Assembly: GCA_013397455.1 (NCBI GenBank)
Contig: VYZB01000343.1
Span: 397,124 to 461,123, forward strand
From: Crotophaga sulcirostris
Lineage: Eukaryota; Chordata; Aves; Cuculiformes; Crotophagidae
DNA: 64,000 nucleotides
Direction: 5' to 3'
Below the pieces are notes generated by a model. It was given only the letters and a program-made list of their open reading frames with translations. It was not told the DNA's origin and did no database searches. Shown piece after piece: positions 12,101 through 23,876 of the stretch (the stretch's first letter is position 1; each line of letters begins with the position of its first letter). Both the position numbers and the translations under genes were made by a program.

Positions 12101-14831
12101 CTGTGTGGCTAGAAAGATGTATGTATGTACAATTGGAGTGGGGAGGTTCATAACTAAAATTGCTTCATGCTTTTTTTTAATTACTTTGCCAAACTGATGC
12201 CACTGAGACAGTTAGGTTGAGTACATGAAACATAACAATCGAGATACTAAAGGAGATTTAAATTCTCTTCAGTCGGTATCCCGAGTCTGGTAGTGCATAC
12301 AAAACAATGTAGTATGTAGAGATGTCTTGAGCTTGAGACTGCATTATTCAGGAATTTCCTATGTTCATTTCTGAATAATTTACCATTTTAATTTTACTGG
12401 GATATAACTTTAATCACACTAAAAATTTACAGGAAATGTAATCAGAAACCATATTTGAAACATTCTGATACACTTTTGGTAACCACTCTATAAACATTTG
12501 TGCAAGCAAAGTTTTACTGATGTGAAATTTCTTTTGAGTTTGGGGGCAGTGGCTGAAATTAATTATCTGATTAACTGTAAATTCTTTTAGACAGAAAGTA
12601 ATATGCTTCCTGCTTTTTCAACTCAATATGTCCATAAAAAGCTGATCTTTCTCTGAAGCAGACCCACAGTATTGAGCAGTGAGAAAAAATTACAAGTTGA
12701 GATGTTGAAGTTGCTTCTTGGTGACTATGTCAGGATCCCTTCTTGGCAGGTGCTCTTGGCTTGAACAGATCTTGTGGGTAGGTACTTTTTTCATTCCGTG
12801 GCTCCTCATTCCTGCATTTTCTGCATGGCTGACATTACTCAAAAAGTTCTGGTTGAGAATACAACAAAATGTAAGGTCCCCTGAAATGTCCTTCCGAACC
12901 CCCTGAAGTGCAAACACTGAGGAGAGTTTTAGGATCTGGCCTCCATCACTAAGAATGCAAAGTCATGATGTTGATTAGATGCCTAGTGTACATTGCCAAG
13001 CGTGAAGAATGTAAGAAAAATGGAAACCAGACTGCTAAAATGCCCATATTTGAAGTATTGAGATGTTTAGGATTGCAATTTTTTAATAGGTCATTGTCAA
13101 AAATAATCCTCTGTGAATTCTGCTACTGCTGACAAAGATCTTACAGCATAGTTTGCCAGAGCTTCTTATAGCTTCAATGCAATAGCAAAGCTTTGTGACA
13201 GTGGAGAGAGATGGCAAATCTGTACTCTGTTAAATCCTACTAATATACGATGTAGGTCTATGAAATTTTGTCCAGTAGTTTTTACTACAGTATTAGTGGA
13301 GCCTTGAATTATACATTTTCTTCAATGGTTTCACAAGTTGTTATGAATTGAGAGCAAAAATGTTAACAGAATTTCAGGAATACATTTCGTCTTTATACCA
13401 GACACATAAAGAAGGAAAAAACAAAATAAATTTGAATTCTTATGGAGGAGGAAACATTTACTAATTGTTGTGTTGAGTTAATTATAGAATAGACACTTGC
13501 ATCTGGTTTGACAGGAAAGGGAGCAAAAATGGTTCATCATCTCAAATTCTTTTTTTCTGTTATATTATTCTGGCTATTGGCTATTTCCAATAAGTTTAAG
13601 TTTCATCATACTGAAGCCTGAATTCTAACCTTGTTCTAGGTTTTGTTAAAGCTTTAATGTTTATCTTATCCAGTCAGGACCAAATTTTCTAAGTAAACTA
13701 GAGATCCATCATCTTAGAAATTCCAGGAAACCAGGAGTATAAACCTTCATGTCTAGCAAATTTTTCACAGTTTCCACTCCCTCAAGGAGTCTGTTCCATG
13801 CAGAACTGTGCTGTTCTGTCTCAGAGGTTTTCAGTTCCTTCACCAATCAGGTGCTTGCTTTCAACAGCAAACAATTCACCCATATTAGCTATGTGTTTTT
13901 CTTTCTGGATTCTTCCACTGAAACACAGGAGTGTTTCTCTGTAATCAGCCAAAGAGGGCATTGCCAGAACTGTAACTTTTACTCATTTTTAACAACAAGG
14001 ACACTAGAGAGAACTTAAAGTGTAACAGTAAGCAACCTTTACAATAGTTGCAAGAGCATGAACTGGAGTAGTCCAGAAGATAAATAGACATGAAGGCAGA
14101 ACTAGAAGTTGAGGCATCAGAAATAAGGTTCTGGAGAGAAAGCTTAAGGCATAATTACTGGTAACAATAGCCAAAAAGGAATGAAGCTGTAGAGAATAAT
14201 AGTATTGAACAGACATAATTTTGATCAGTAGTAAAAACAGGTAAAAAAAAATTTCAAGATTACTTTTAGTTGAGCAAAGATTCATTTGTATGCTTTTTTC
14301 TTCTTCATGGAAATGATCTCACATTCAATTTAAATATAGCCTACTTCTCTGGCTATGTTTAAAAAAAATATCAAAAAGGATAGTTATTGTGAATTAGTAA
14401 AAAGGAATACTGATTAGTTTCTCAGCAGTAACCATGTATAAGCAAACTTTGATACTGATGGCACTTACCGTTTATCAGTGGTAAAGGAGATATTAGGTCT
14501 ACTATATTTTATATGTGACATTTGTAAAATGACATCACAGCAAAATGCAATCCATCACAAAAGGAACTCTCTCTGGAGAAGTAAAAAAATTAATTTATTA
14601 ATGAGAATTGTGAGTCATGCTTGTATAACAAGGGCATCAGCTCTTTACAATACACAGCAGATATCATATTGAGGCTTGAGCAAATTCTATTGATCAAATC
14701 ACTATTCTGAAGGGTTTATAAAAAGTCCAACTTCTAATGTGAGGTTTTAAAGCCCCTTAACTTGCCAATGGAAGAAAAATTATTTTCAGTCACACAAACC
14801 AATTCAACTGAATATGAAGTTGACAACACAC
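9176..14831. other. non-coding stretch, nothing recognised apart from a GT-rich run
   Basis: Mostly AT-rich single-copy sequence. The part at 9180-9480 is somewhat richer in GC but shows no frame or repeat I can name. Open frames of 60-100 codons on both strands are unconvincing; the one covering 11681-11986 is partly the shadow of the GT-rich run. Confidence 0.5.
11696..11759 (+). repeat. G/T-rich low-complexity tract
   Basis: A run of G clusters of two to four bases separated by T runs, ending in eight Ts. Three clusters have at least three Gs, so a four-tetrad-run quadruplex is not strictly met, although bulged or two-tetrad forms are possible. Similar TTTGG slippage tracts occur near 21190. 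Confidence 0.85.
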
Positions 14832-15420
14832 ATCAAAAGAAGCATGGCCAGCAGGTTGAGGGAGATGATTCTGCCTCTCTACTCTGCTCTGGTGAGACTC
14901 AAAGAGTACTGTGTCTGGCTCTGTGGTACCCGATAAAACAAGGACACGGAACTGCTGGAGCTGGTCCAGAGGAGGGCCACAAAAATGACCAGAGACATGG
15001 AACACCTCTCCTATGAGGAAAGGCTGAGAAAGTTGGGGTTGTTCCTCTTGGAAAAGAGAATGTTGTGGAGACATCTCATTGTGGCCTTTCAGTACTTAAA
15101 GGGGGGCTATATGAAAGATGGGGACAGAATTTCTAGCAGCATCTGTTATGATAGAACATTAGGTGATGCTTTAAAACTAAAACAGGGTAGACTTAGACTA
15201 CATTTAAGCACCAATTTTTTTCTGATAGGGGTGCTCAAACACCAGAGATTGTCCAGAGAGATGGCAGACGCCCCGTCCCTGGAAATATTCAAGGTCAAGT
15301 TGGATGGGGCTCTAAGGAATCTGATCTGATTGAAGATGTCCCTACTCATTGCAGGGGGGTTGGACTAGGTGATCTTTAATGGTCCGTTCCAATCCAAACT
15401 ATTCTATGATTCTGTGATTT
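14832..15420 (+). mobile_element. CR1 LINE 3' end (C-terminal ORF2 plus 3' tail), 5'-truncated
   Basis: Begins with the AAGCATGGCCAGCAGGTTGA block typical of late CR1 ORF2. From about 14948 it encodes ELLELVQRRATKMTRDMEHL and then SYEERLRKLGLFLLEK, the characteristic C-terminus of CR1 ORF2. The 3' untranslated part follows, with the block CCTGGAAATATTCAAGGTCA near 15280, GGGGGGTTGGACTAGGTGAT near 15354 and the terminal short repeats ATTCTATGATTCTGTGATTT at 15401-15420. Loss of the 5' part and lack of a poly(A) tail with an 8-bp style tail are normal for CR1. The open frame 14985-15329 is the leftover of ORF2 and its 3' part, not a gene. Confidence 0.95.
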
Positions 15421-18400
15421 TATGTATTTGACATACAGATTAATTTCCAATATAATTTGCTTTCTAGCGTATATTTTAAAAAGGCATGGTTTAGATTTTG
15501 CATCAAGAGGGGCTAATTAACAGTAATTTTTCTTCCCCTTCTTCTCATTTCTTCACCAAAGCACAAATAAGCTGCAATAAGACAGTTCAGCAGTCAGGTA
15601 TGTGTTTGTGTATATGAGTATATTTGTGTGCATGCTTGAACACATACACAGCACATCTTGCAGCTGTGATTGCTGCTGCTACAGAAATTGACACAGATGA
15701 TTCCTGAAATACTTCAAATTTATTTTAGGTATCTTTAAAAATAATCCAAAGGAGGAAGACTGCAGAGGGCAAAGGCAAAGAAAATAAATAATCCTATTGG
15801 CATTAAAAAAAAAAGAAAAAAGAATCATGAAAAAGGCAGAGATGCTCTAAAGACAAGACTTGTCTATGTAGACTATATAGCATAAAGAAGTGCCTATGAC
15901 CAAAGTGCTATCTCTGCTCTGTACTGGTAGACCATCCATTAGTGATGATGCTCAGCTCCAGGCTCATTGCCATGGCTAGGATCCAATTTCAAGATCCATT
16001 AGCACTCCTTGCCTCTTGAAGATCAGCCACTGTTCATGATAAAGAAATTACACATTAATTTGCTCAATAGAATTTAAAATGAGACACACCAAGATTGCCC
16101 TTGGCAACAGACACGAACTGATCGATGCTAACTGTTCCCTAATTTAATTTATTGTCCAGTGTTGTTCCACTTTGTTTTGCAATCCATGGTATTCATAACT
16201 AAAAATATCAGAAAACTGCAATCTCTTAGGCATTTCTAATATAAACAAAGCTCTATGGAGTAATGGATCTACAAGCTAATTTAGAAATTAACTGGTTAAA
16301 AAACTGCTTATAGGAAGAGATTCATGGCTGATGTTTAAGTAACTAAGGTGATGTGGGCAAATCACTGTCGCTGTTTCACATCTGTTTAGCAGATATGACT
16401 GAACGCCTGCATGATTGACCCGCATACTCGAAAGAGAACTGTGGATTTGTATTTATTCTGTGTTGGCACTCAGTACTCTTATTTGTGATGTGGGCAGTTT
16501 GGCTTCATGTAATGAACTGCTGCCATGAGTAGCTTAGATAAAATGAGGTCTGTAATGTTATGTCCCAGGAAGACACAGAGGTACTATGCTGGTATGTGAG
16601 TACAATGTTCCTCCTCAGACCTGGTAGCCTCTTGACATCTCCTTCTGCTCAAATTACAAACTGGTGAAAACACCAAAGTAAATCACAAGAAAGCTGAAGC
16701 CTCACATACTTGTATTCCCTGTTGCCTTAAAACTTGTCTAAGTTGTTTTCTATGGCATCTGGTGGCCATCTCATGAAGAGAGAAGACAAAGCCCTTCCAT
16801 AAGAAGCTATAGGCTTTCAAAAATGCATTTTGTGGTCTACCTGCCAGCTGCAAAGTACATCTGGGTCTAAAGGCTTCAAATCTCATATCCTTCTCCTCTT
16901 CCTGACAATAGCAGTGTTACCACAAATGAAAGGTAATTATCCTCCGGCAGCCATGGCCTGTTTGTCACGTTTAACAGTCTGGGCTCTTACTCTTTTTCTG
17001 CCTTGCTCTGTTTAAATGTCTTGCACTCTGCAACCTCCGTGCTGGTGATGCCCAAGGCGTGATGCACAGAGGCACAAGATCTAATATGCTGCCCACAAGG
17101 CCCAGAAGAGGAGATGTCAAGCCTGCTTCTAAAAATAAAGGATGATGGGATGTAGGTTCATGGATGATCTTATGTAGAATAAGACAGCTCATTCTCTTTC
17201 TCAGTGAATTATAGACAGCTATTAAGCTGCAGTGTATCAGTCTTTAATTAGCAGGAAGAAGAGTTTAGAGGATATAGGAAGGAATGAAACAGAAGAAAAA
17301 GTAAGATTTCCTCAATAACTTTTTCCCCTTAGAAAATTCCAAGGAGGATCATGGTACTAATTTAAATATGTGGTACACTCTGGCTGGTGCCCCCTGTGAA
17401 TGGAAGGAAGTTTCTTTTAGAAAACTTTCTTCAAGGGAGATGCTTCTATATTTTGAATTTTAAAACTTTACTTCCATGTTAGTAATAAAACCACATTTTT
17501 TTTAATGCCTATGATCATTTTGGAAAGCATTCCTACTCAGTGCCTTGCAGGCTGCCTACTCCTCTCATGTATAAAGTTCATACCTTTTGTGAAGACAATT
17601 TTAAATTCTAACAGACTGGCCTCCAAGCTGGCACTCTGAACAACGGTGACCAACATGGGAACTAGCACTTTCTCAGCCGTCTGTGCAGAGCTGGTTTAAC
17701 CAGCCCCTTCTGGGACACACCAGCCGTGTTTTCTAGACATCCTGTTGGAGCACCACCTTTCAAGATGCCTAGGGACCACACGACTGCTCCACACCAGGAG
17801 GACTTTGCTTCAAATAAAAATGACAACAATGCGCTCTTTTCCACCTGGAGCTGCATATAGCAGTGATCATGCCATTTCCTGCTCAAGCAAGCTCCGTTAG
17901 GACTTTTAAATAAAATTAAACATTTAAAATGTTCAAACTGGATGTGATTTGTCTTTTGGCCATCTGGAATGACAACCTGTCCAGATTAGATGCACGTATC
18001 CAGAGCATTATTACTCCTGCTGTTGGCTCTGTGCCGCTCCACTGATCCCAATGAGATTTATCACGCACATGGGCTGTTGATTTCAACTTTATTTAACCCA
18101 CCCCCATCCTATTTGCAGAACACTCTGTGACTGAATGTTATAGACTGTGCCATTTGATCTCACACTTTGACACACTATGTAACTGCTGCCTAGCTTCCTA
18201 ATCCTGCCTTTAAAACATTGCTGCTTCAGCTGCGTTGACCCATGTACACATGTGCTCGTCTTTAATATTTCTGCCACGATAATCTATAAAGAATCACTAA
18301 AATTTGTGCCCTACTGTTGCACCTGTGCTTTCTGATGGAACTAATGTCCTCAGCGCAAGTTTTCAAGAAGTGGGGTGAACTTTTTGATGTAGAAATATGT

Positions 18401-19639
18401 GTGCATTGTCTAATGTTTATTAAAGAGTAACTTGTCCATTTGTACCTTCTGTGTGGCACCAAAGTCACCTAGGATTTACCTAAAATTTCATTTTCACAAA
18501 ACTAGCATATGTTGCTTCACTCTCTGAAATCACCTGTACTTTGCCAAATTTGTTTGAAACTGTCCTCTAAAAAGTAAAATTATTATAAGACTTACAGTGG
18601 CCTTCTCAGGCTAAGGTATTCCCTGGAGTTTAACTACAACAGGGCACAGTTTAGTAGTCAGGTATATGGCAAAATCAGTGCCAGTTCCATACTAGTTACA
18701 AAAAAGTCATCTTGGTTTGTTTTGTAGAATTTAATAAATCATTCATCTGGAGAGTGGAAGAAGGGCAGGAGCAGGAATCCAACCCTAGATACCTACCTTC
18801 TTGCCTTTGAGGAAGAAAGATAAGAGAGTCTTCACTCATTAACCTCTTCAAAAAGTTAAATGTTGACACTCAGCTTCCCTACGTCACATGCTTTACCCCT
18901 TTTAAAGTTCAATGTGTTTGCTAATATTGTTCCTTCCACTAATCTTTCATTCTTCTCTAATGTTCAAAAAAATAACCTTCATCCCAGAAATGTTTCATTC
19001 AGCATAGCATAGCTATGAACCTTTCTTCTCTAGATTTTACAACATGCCATTGAAGTTGTCTTTGATACTTACCTCCAAATGAATTCTATTCTGCAGCTGT
19101 GTAGCAACAACAAACATTTTACCTGACACTCTTTGTCCTTCAGAAGTCCTTGAATTTCTTTTTCTCCAGTACTAGGAATGTAGTAGAAGTTACCACATAA
19201 AACCAATAATATTCTGTGTCTTTCTTTTCCACAAAATATACTGGTATGAAGAGCTAAGTGGAGAGAGTCCTACACATTTAAACTGAAACTTCAGTAGAGT
19301 ACATTTCTAGATGGTGTGTATTCTTCTATAGACATTGCAGTATATATTGCACTGCCAATGGTCCCATTAGAGATCTTCTGGGATTTGGCAAGAGCTACAT
19401 AAAAAACTGTTGGAAGGGTCTCTGAGAGACAGTCCCTCACTCAAGACAATATTAACTATACATGTTATCATTGCTGACAGATGGCTGTCTAGTATATTCC
19501 TAAAGACCACAGTGATGGAGATACTCAAAGAATTCAATGACCTATTTTTTCTTAACTTCTCACAGTTTAGATTTTTAGCTTAATCCTTTATCACCACAAT
19601 TTATTCTATGAACAGAAAACTTCCTTTCTCACCTTTTCA
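15421..19639. other. non-coding stretch, nothing recognised
   Basis: No gene or named repeat seen. 15601-15652 is a GT/AT-rich imperfect simple sequence, and 15804-15821 is A-rich. 16830-18480 is less AT-rich than the surroundings, with words such as TTTAATTAGCAGG near 17244 and a balanced block at 17941-18080, which would suit a conserved non-coding element. This cannot be judged without alignment. Confidence 0.5.
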
Positions 19640-20215
19640 CAATAACTTGTCATTCTTGAAGATTTTTATAATGCCTTCCCTAAGTCTTCTCTAAGGTGAA
19701 AGAAATGTCAGCTTTTTGAACCATCCTTATAGATCATCTTTTCTAAACCTTCGGTCATTTGTATTACTTTTCTTTAGACTGCCTACTTCTCTCTATTTCT
19801 ACTCTTACCTGGGCACCAGAGTCCAGTTCAGGTCTTCTCTTCTGCCAGATGGAGCAGAGAGTCCATACACGTCTTACTAGGGATACACCTATGTGATGAT
19901 TACTGTCTTTACAATAACCTTATACTTGGCTTGTGATTCAATGCAGATATATTTCACTCCTTGCCTATAGATTCTTCTCTAAGAAGCTGATATGTCTCAT
20001 CCTTTTCTTCATCTTTTACTTGAGCACAGCTCCTTTCACTTGTCTGTAGTGAATTGTATCCCAGCTTTTCTAAAATGCAATTATGACCCTTTTCAAGCTT
20101 AGTGCTGTTCTCCAACTGACTTGTAGGCCTTCCCACCTCGGTACCACCTGTAAATGTCTAATAATCATGCTTTTTATTCCATTGACAAGATTGTTAGTGA
20201 AAACATTGAACAAAA
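19640..20215 (-). mobile_element. ancient CR1/L3-type LINE relic, minus strand
   Basis: The plus strand follows the reverse complement of old CR1-like elements over nearly 600 bases. GTCTTCTCTAAGGTGAAAGA comes near 19683, then ATCATCTTTTCTAAACCTTC near 19734 and GGGCACCAGAGTCCAGTTCA near 19811. GGCTTGTGATTCAATGCAGA lies near 19927, GGTACCACCTGTAAATGTCT near 20141 and ATTGAACAAAACTGAATAAC near 20205. These correspond to well-kept blocks downstream of and within the reverse-transcriptase region. Reading frames are destroyed. It is much older than the CR1 copy that starts about 115 bases to the right. Edges are approximate. Confidence 0.65.
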
Positions 20216-20329
20216 CTGAATAACTCCCTGCTTTCAAAGCAATCGTTCATATTTTCACTGAATTGCTGACAAATACATTCTGAGCACGGTGATCCAGCCT
20301 GTTGCTCACCTGTTTTGTGACAGAGTCTG

Positions 20330-20997
20330 TCCAGGAGCAGCATGGACCAGTGAACCCCACAGGGCTGGGGAGCCAGAGCTGAGCATGACGCAGCATTGAC
20401 CGTGCCCTCACCCATGGGGCACAGCCCCACGTGGTTCATAGCAGGTCAGTCCACTAACAGAGACGGCAAGTGATGAACCAGGGCCAGGGGTTCCAACCAG
20501 GAGCAAAACAAAAGGGCTGAAATGGGGTTGGAGATTGGCACTGCTGCAGTATCTCTGGGGCAGGGACTGATGGCCCTGGGGTGTCAAAAATGCGGTCCTG
20601 AGCCATCAGCAAGGAAGGAAGAGAGAGTCCCAGGGAGCTCTGAATGTTAGCACCTGTATGTTAGGGAATGTTTGGATTGCCTAGAGCTTAATGATGGTGA
20701 CAGTAAGGTTGAGTGTTTATGGGTAAGAACCAGGGGGAAGGCCAACAGGACAGATATCATGGCAGGAGTCTGTTACAGACCACCCAACTAGAATGAGGAG
20801 ACTGATGATTTATTCTATAAGCAATTGGGTGAAGCCTCAGGATCGCTAGCCCTTGTTGTCATGGAGGACTTCAACCTAGCAAATATCTGCTGGAAAAAAA
20901 ATATAGTGGAGAGGAAACAGTCTTGGCAGTGATAGGTTTACAGCTGAACTTGATGACCTTAAAGGTCTTTTCCAACCTAAACAATCCTCTGGTTCTG
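20330..20997 (+). mobile_element. CR1 LINE 5' region and endonuclease piece fused to a 3' tail (internally deleted)
   Basis: 20330-20640 is GC-rich and matches the reverse complement of 54700-54974 in this window (best over 20558-20608), as expected for CR1 5' leader/ORF1-side sequence. From about 20700 to 20890 the frame gives endonuclease words of ORF2: GVCYRPPN at 20765-20788, a stop at 20789-20791, and later SLALVVMEDFNLANICW. The family motif there is GDFN; here the glycine codon reads Glu (20864-20866). At about 20928 the sequence jumps to a CR1 3' tail (GAACTTGATGACCTTAAAGG, then TTTTCCAACCTAAACAATCC). More than 2 kb of ORF2, including the whole reverse transcriptase, is missing between the two parts. 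Two separate insertions side by side is the alternative explanation. Confidence 0.85.
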
Positions 20998-21184
20998 AGC
21001 TGAAATGGGCACTGGGTAGCGTAAGACAAAGCCTCAAGTTGGCTAAGGACATCTTGTCCTGTTGGTGCCCACAGTGCCAAGGTGCTTATAAAATTGTCCT
21101 ATGGGGATATCAAAAGTTTTACCAAAGCTGTGGTGTTTGATATGTACTGTGCTTTTGTTGTTTTCCCAAGACCTGTTGCTGAAG

Positions 21185-21226
21185 GTGGTTTTTTTGGTTT
21201 GGTTTTTCTGGTTTGGTTTTTTTTCG
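21185..21226 (+). repeat. imperfect (TTTGG)n simple-sequence tract
   Basis: Repeated GGTTT units with long T runs, ending TTTTTTTTCGG. The same style of slippage tract as the run near 11.7 kb. Confidence 0.85.
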
Positions 21227-21402
21227 GTATGACTATTGGTAGCCATTATTTTCTTAGGAGTGATTGATTTTCTTCTGCAAACAACATAGGAAATTAATGT
21301 TACTCTGAAGTGAAGTAGGGCTCTTTTTTTACCTTTTGTGCCTCTTTCTCTTCAGACACCCACTCCTCTCTTTTTTTTTTTTTTTTGGTAGAATACCATC
21401 AA

Positions 21403-21420
21403 TATGATTCTGTGATTCTG
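21403..21420 (+). mobile_element. possible CR1 3' terminal repeat remnant
   Basis: TATGATTCTGTGATTCTG is the kind of terminal short repeat that ends CR1 copies. Only a T-rich run and about 20 bases of doubtful sequence precede it, so it is either the last trace of a severely truncated CR1 or chance. Confidence 0.4.
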
Positions 21421-23836
21421 TAATGTGAAAGAATATTATAAATGACAGTGAGCAGACAGATTATAGACTTAATATTCCTTATCTAGCTTTCATCAGAGGA
21501 AGTGACCATGGCATATATTTCAGGTGAAAGGTAAACTGAAGAGTGGACAAGGAATTTTATACTCCTTTCTAACGTATCTGATACATTTGAGTTAGTTACT
21601 ATGGCAATCCCACCCATGTGATATTTAGTTTTGACTCACAGCTGCTGGAGTCTCTGGCGTTTTTCCGGAATATTTTTTTTTTTACTATAATAAAATTGCT
21701 CAGACTATAAGCATCCTGCTTGAGGCATAAGCAGCAGCTTGATAAGGAAAAGGTGCCTGCTGCTTAACCAATATATTTTACTTTTAGGGTTTTTTTAAGG
21801 GAAATGAACTAAATGGCATCTGCCTCATCTTACAATTTTCAACTTAGATTGCACAAAGTACATTTTAAAAAATTCTAAGCTGCTGCAGTAGAAGTGTATT
21901 TGTTTTTTTCTTAGACTAGACTTTGAGGGTCTTCACGCAAATGCTTTTTCATACCAAATAAATAGAACAAGCCTAGGTTTTAACAGAGAGTCATTCTGTT
22001 TTGTGTGTGTAGCTCCTAAGGCAATGGGAATTCTGTACCAAAATAAACTCAAGACAATCCTATCATGTATAGTCTGCAGAGTCCACAAAGCTCCTCTGCT
22101 GTTTTCAAAAGTGCTTTCTGACTTCTGTTTAAGACCCTTCCTTAAAAACATCTTCTCCATTAATCCAATTTATATAGCTACCTTGTCTACTCCTCCTAGC
22201 GTACCTTACCCTGTTCTCTACTTAAATATTGGAAGATGATATTCACCTTCACCTTCTGTTTTTATGGTCCATAATTCCACCTTTGTTTTATGTTCATCCC
22301 TTCATTCTCCACCTCATTGTTTTAGGGGCTCTGGGTCCTAAAGTAGTCTAGATGAAATGTAAGGTTTATTTTTGTGGGAACAGCAGATGAAGAACTCCTT
22401 TTCCAGCTGGTGATACCATTGTATTCTTAGAACATGAGAACAATTGCTGTGATAAGAAATCTAACATGTCTGTAATAATAATTTTAGTCTTATTTGGAAC
22501 TACTGATATAACTTACACTTCACCATATGTATCCTGTATGATGGATCACAAGGAAGTCTTAACATTGATTGTTAACTCCACCATGCACTAATTACCAGAA
22601 TATATTTTATTCTCAATTACTTCCATTTTTCAATATGCTTTTGCTGTAAAATCTACTAAAAATATTGACATTTTTGAGACACTATATTACTTCAGTTTAC
22701 TAATGCTAGGTACTGTATTACTATGTGTTACAGAGAAGAAACTTAACTGTATTCATAACATAGCTGTTTATTTTACTTGTCTGGAGCAAAATGGTTACAG
22801 TTTGTCAGTTAATAGATCTTTTTTTAAATACACTTAGTGTGCAAGTTTTGCAAGTTTTGATTATGTAATCAGCAGCCTACTCATGTTCTGAGTAGATTTA
22901 TTGATAGCTTAAAGCACGTTAAGGAATATGATGATCTGTGTTCCTGTGGTTCTACTTCCACTAAGGACCTTTTAAGATCACAGTGAAAAGAAGAGATGGA
23001 CAAAAAGAAACTCAGTTTCTCCTGCTGATCCCATTAAAAATTTTCCTTGGAAACTTGGCAAGGAGAACTCAATGAGGAACTAACATACCTTGACAGTTAA
23101 ATTTCTTTGATAAAATCACCCTCATAAGTACATGTAAGGTCCAACTCAAAAAAACCCCTTATTAAACCTATAGCTTGGGAATCAAGACTGGGAGGGGAGA
23201 GACAAAGAGATGGTTATAGAACATGTTCTAATCTGTTAAAGTGAAACAAGGCTCAGCTTCATCTTTGTATTCAGTATGAATGAATGTGTGTTCAAATATA
23301 AACGTTTTTTTACCCTTGGTCAGAAAATGTCAGTGTGCAAGAGTGAACAGTGAGTTAACATCGAGTTTCTTGTGAAATTGAAGACATTTGCAACAGAAAC
23401 TTTTCAATTATTAGTGAGGCCTTATGGTGAAGAGATCCTGTTCTTTTTTTTGTGTCAGAACTCGTGGTTTATTTTTTAATGCAGCAGCAACTAGGGTTTA
23501 TGTATGCTGCTGCAGGCCCTGTAACACTGGCTTTACTGAGCTGGTAAAGTGAACTATCTTGCTTTACAGTTGTTGGTTCTGTATGAACAAAAAGTAAACT
23601 GAGCTTCCCAATGCACTGCAGTAAAATAGCTAAATATGGACATGAATAAGACCCAGGTTCAGAGGTTTGCCAAGACACACTTTATGTTGAAATTTCCACT
23701 CCATTAGTGTGCCCACTCCGTTTGAAAGAATATGCAGATTGAATGGCTGCAACACCCTTTCCTGTCTGCTCCTTACCTGTAGTCTCCCCATAATCAGTTC
23801 CATACTCTCATGGATTCTTTTCTTCAGTGAAGCATA

Positions 23837-23876
23837 CAACCACAGTCTTTAGACAGCAACCACAGTCTTTAGACAG
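23837..23876. repeat. 20-bp tandem duplication, two exact copies
   Basis: CAACCACAGTCTTTAGACAG occurs at 23837-23856 and immediately again at 23857-23876, followed by CAA. The identity of the copies suggests a recent slippage event, and the site may be polymorphic. Confidence 0.95.

Noticed and set aside
14985..15349. Open frames on both strands as genes
   Set aside because: They lie wholly inside the CR1 3' end; the plus frame is the tail of CR1 ORF2 and its 3' part, the minus frame is its shadow.
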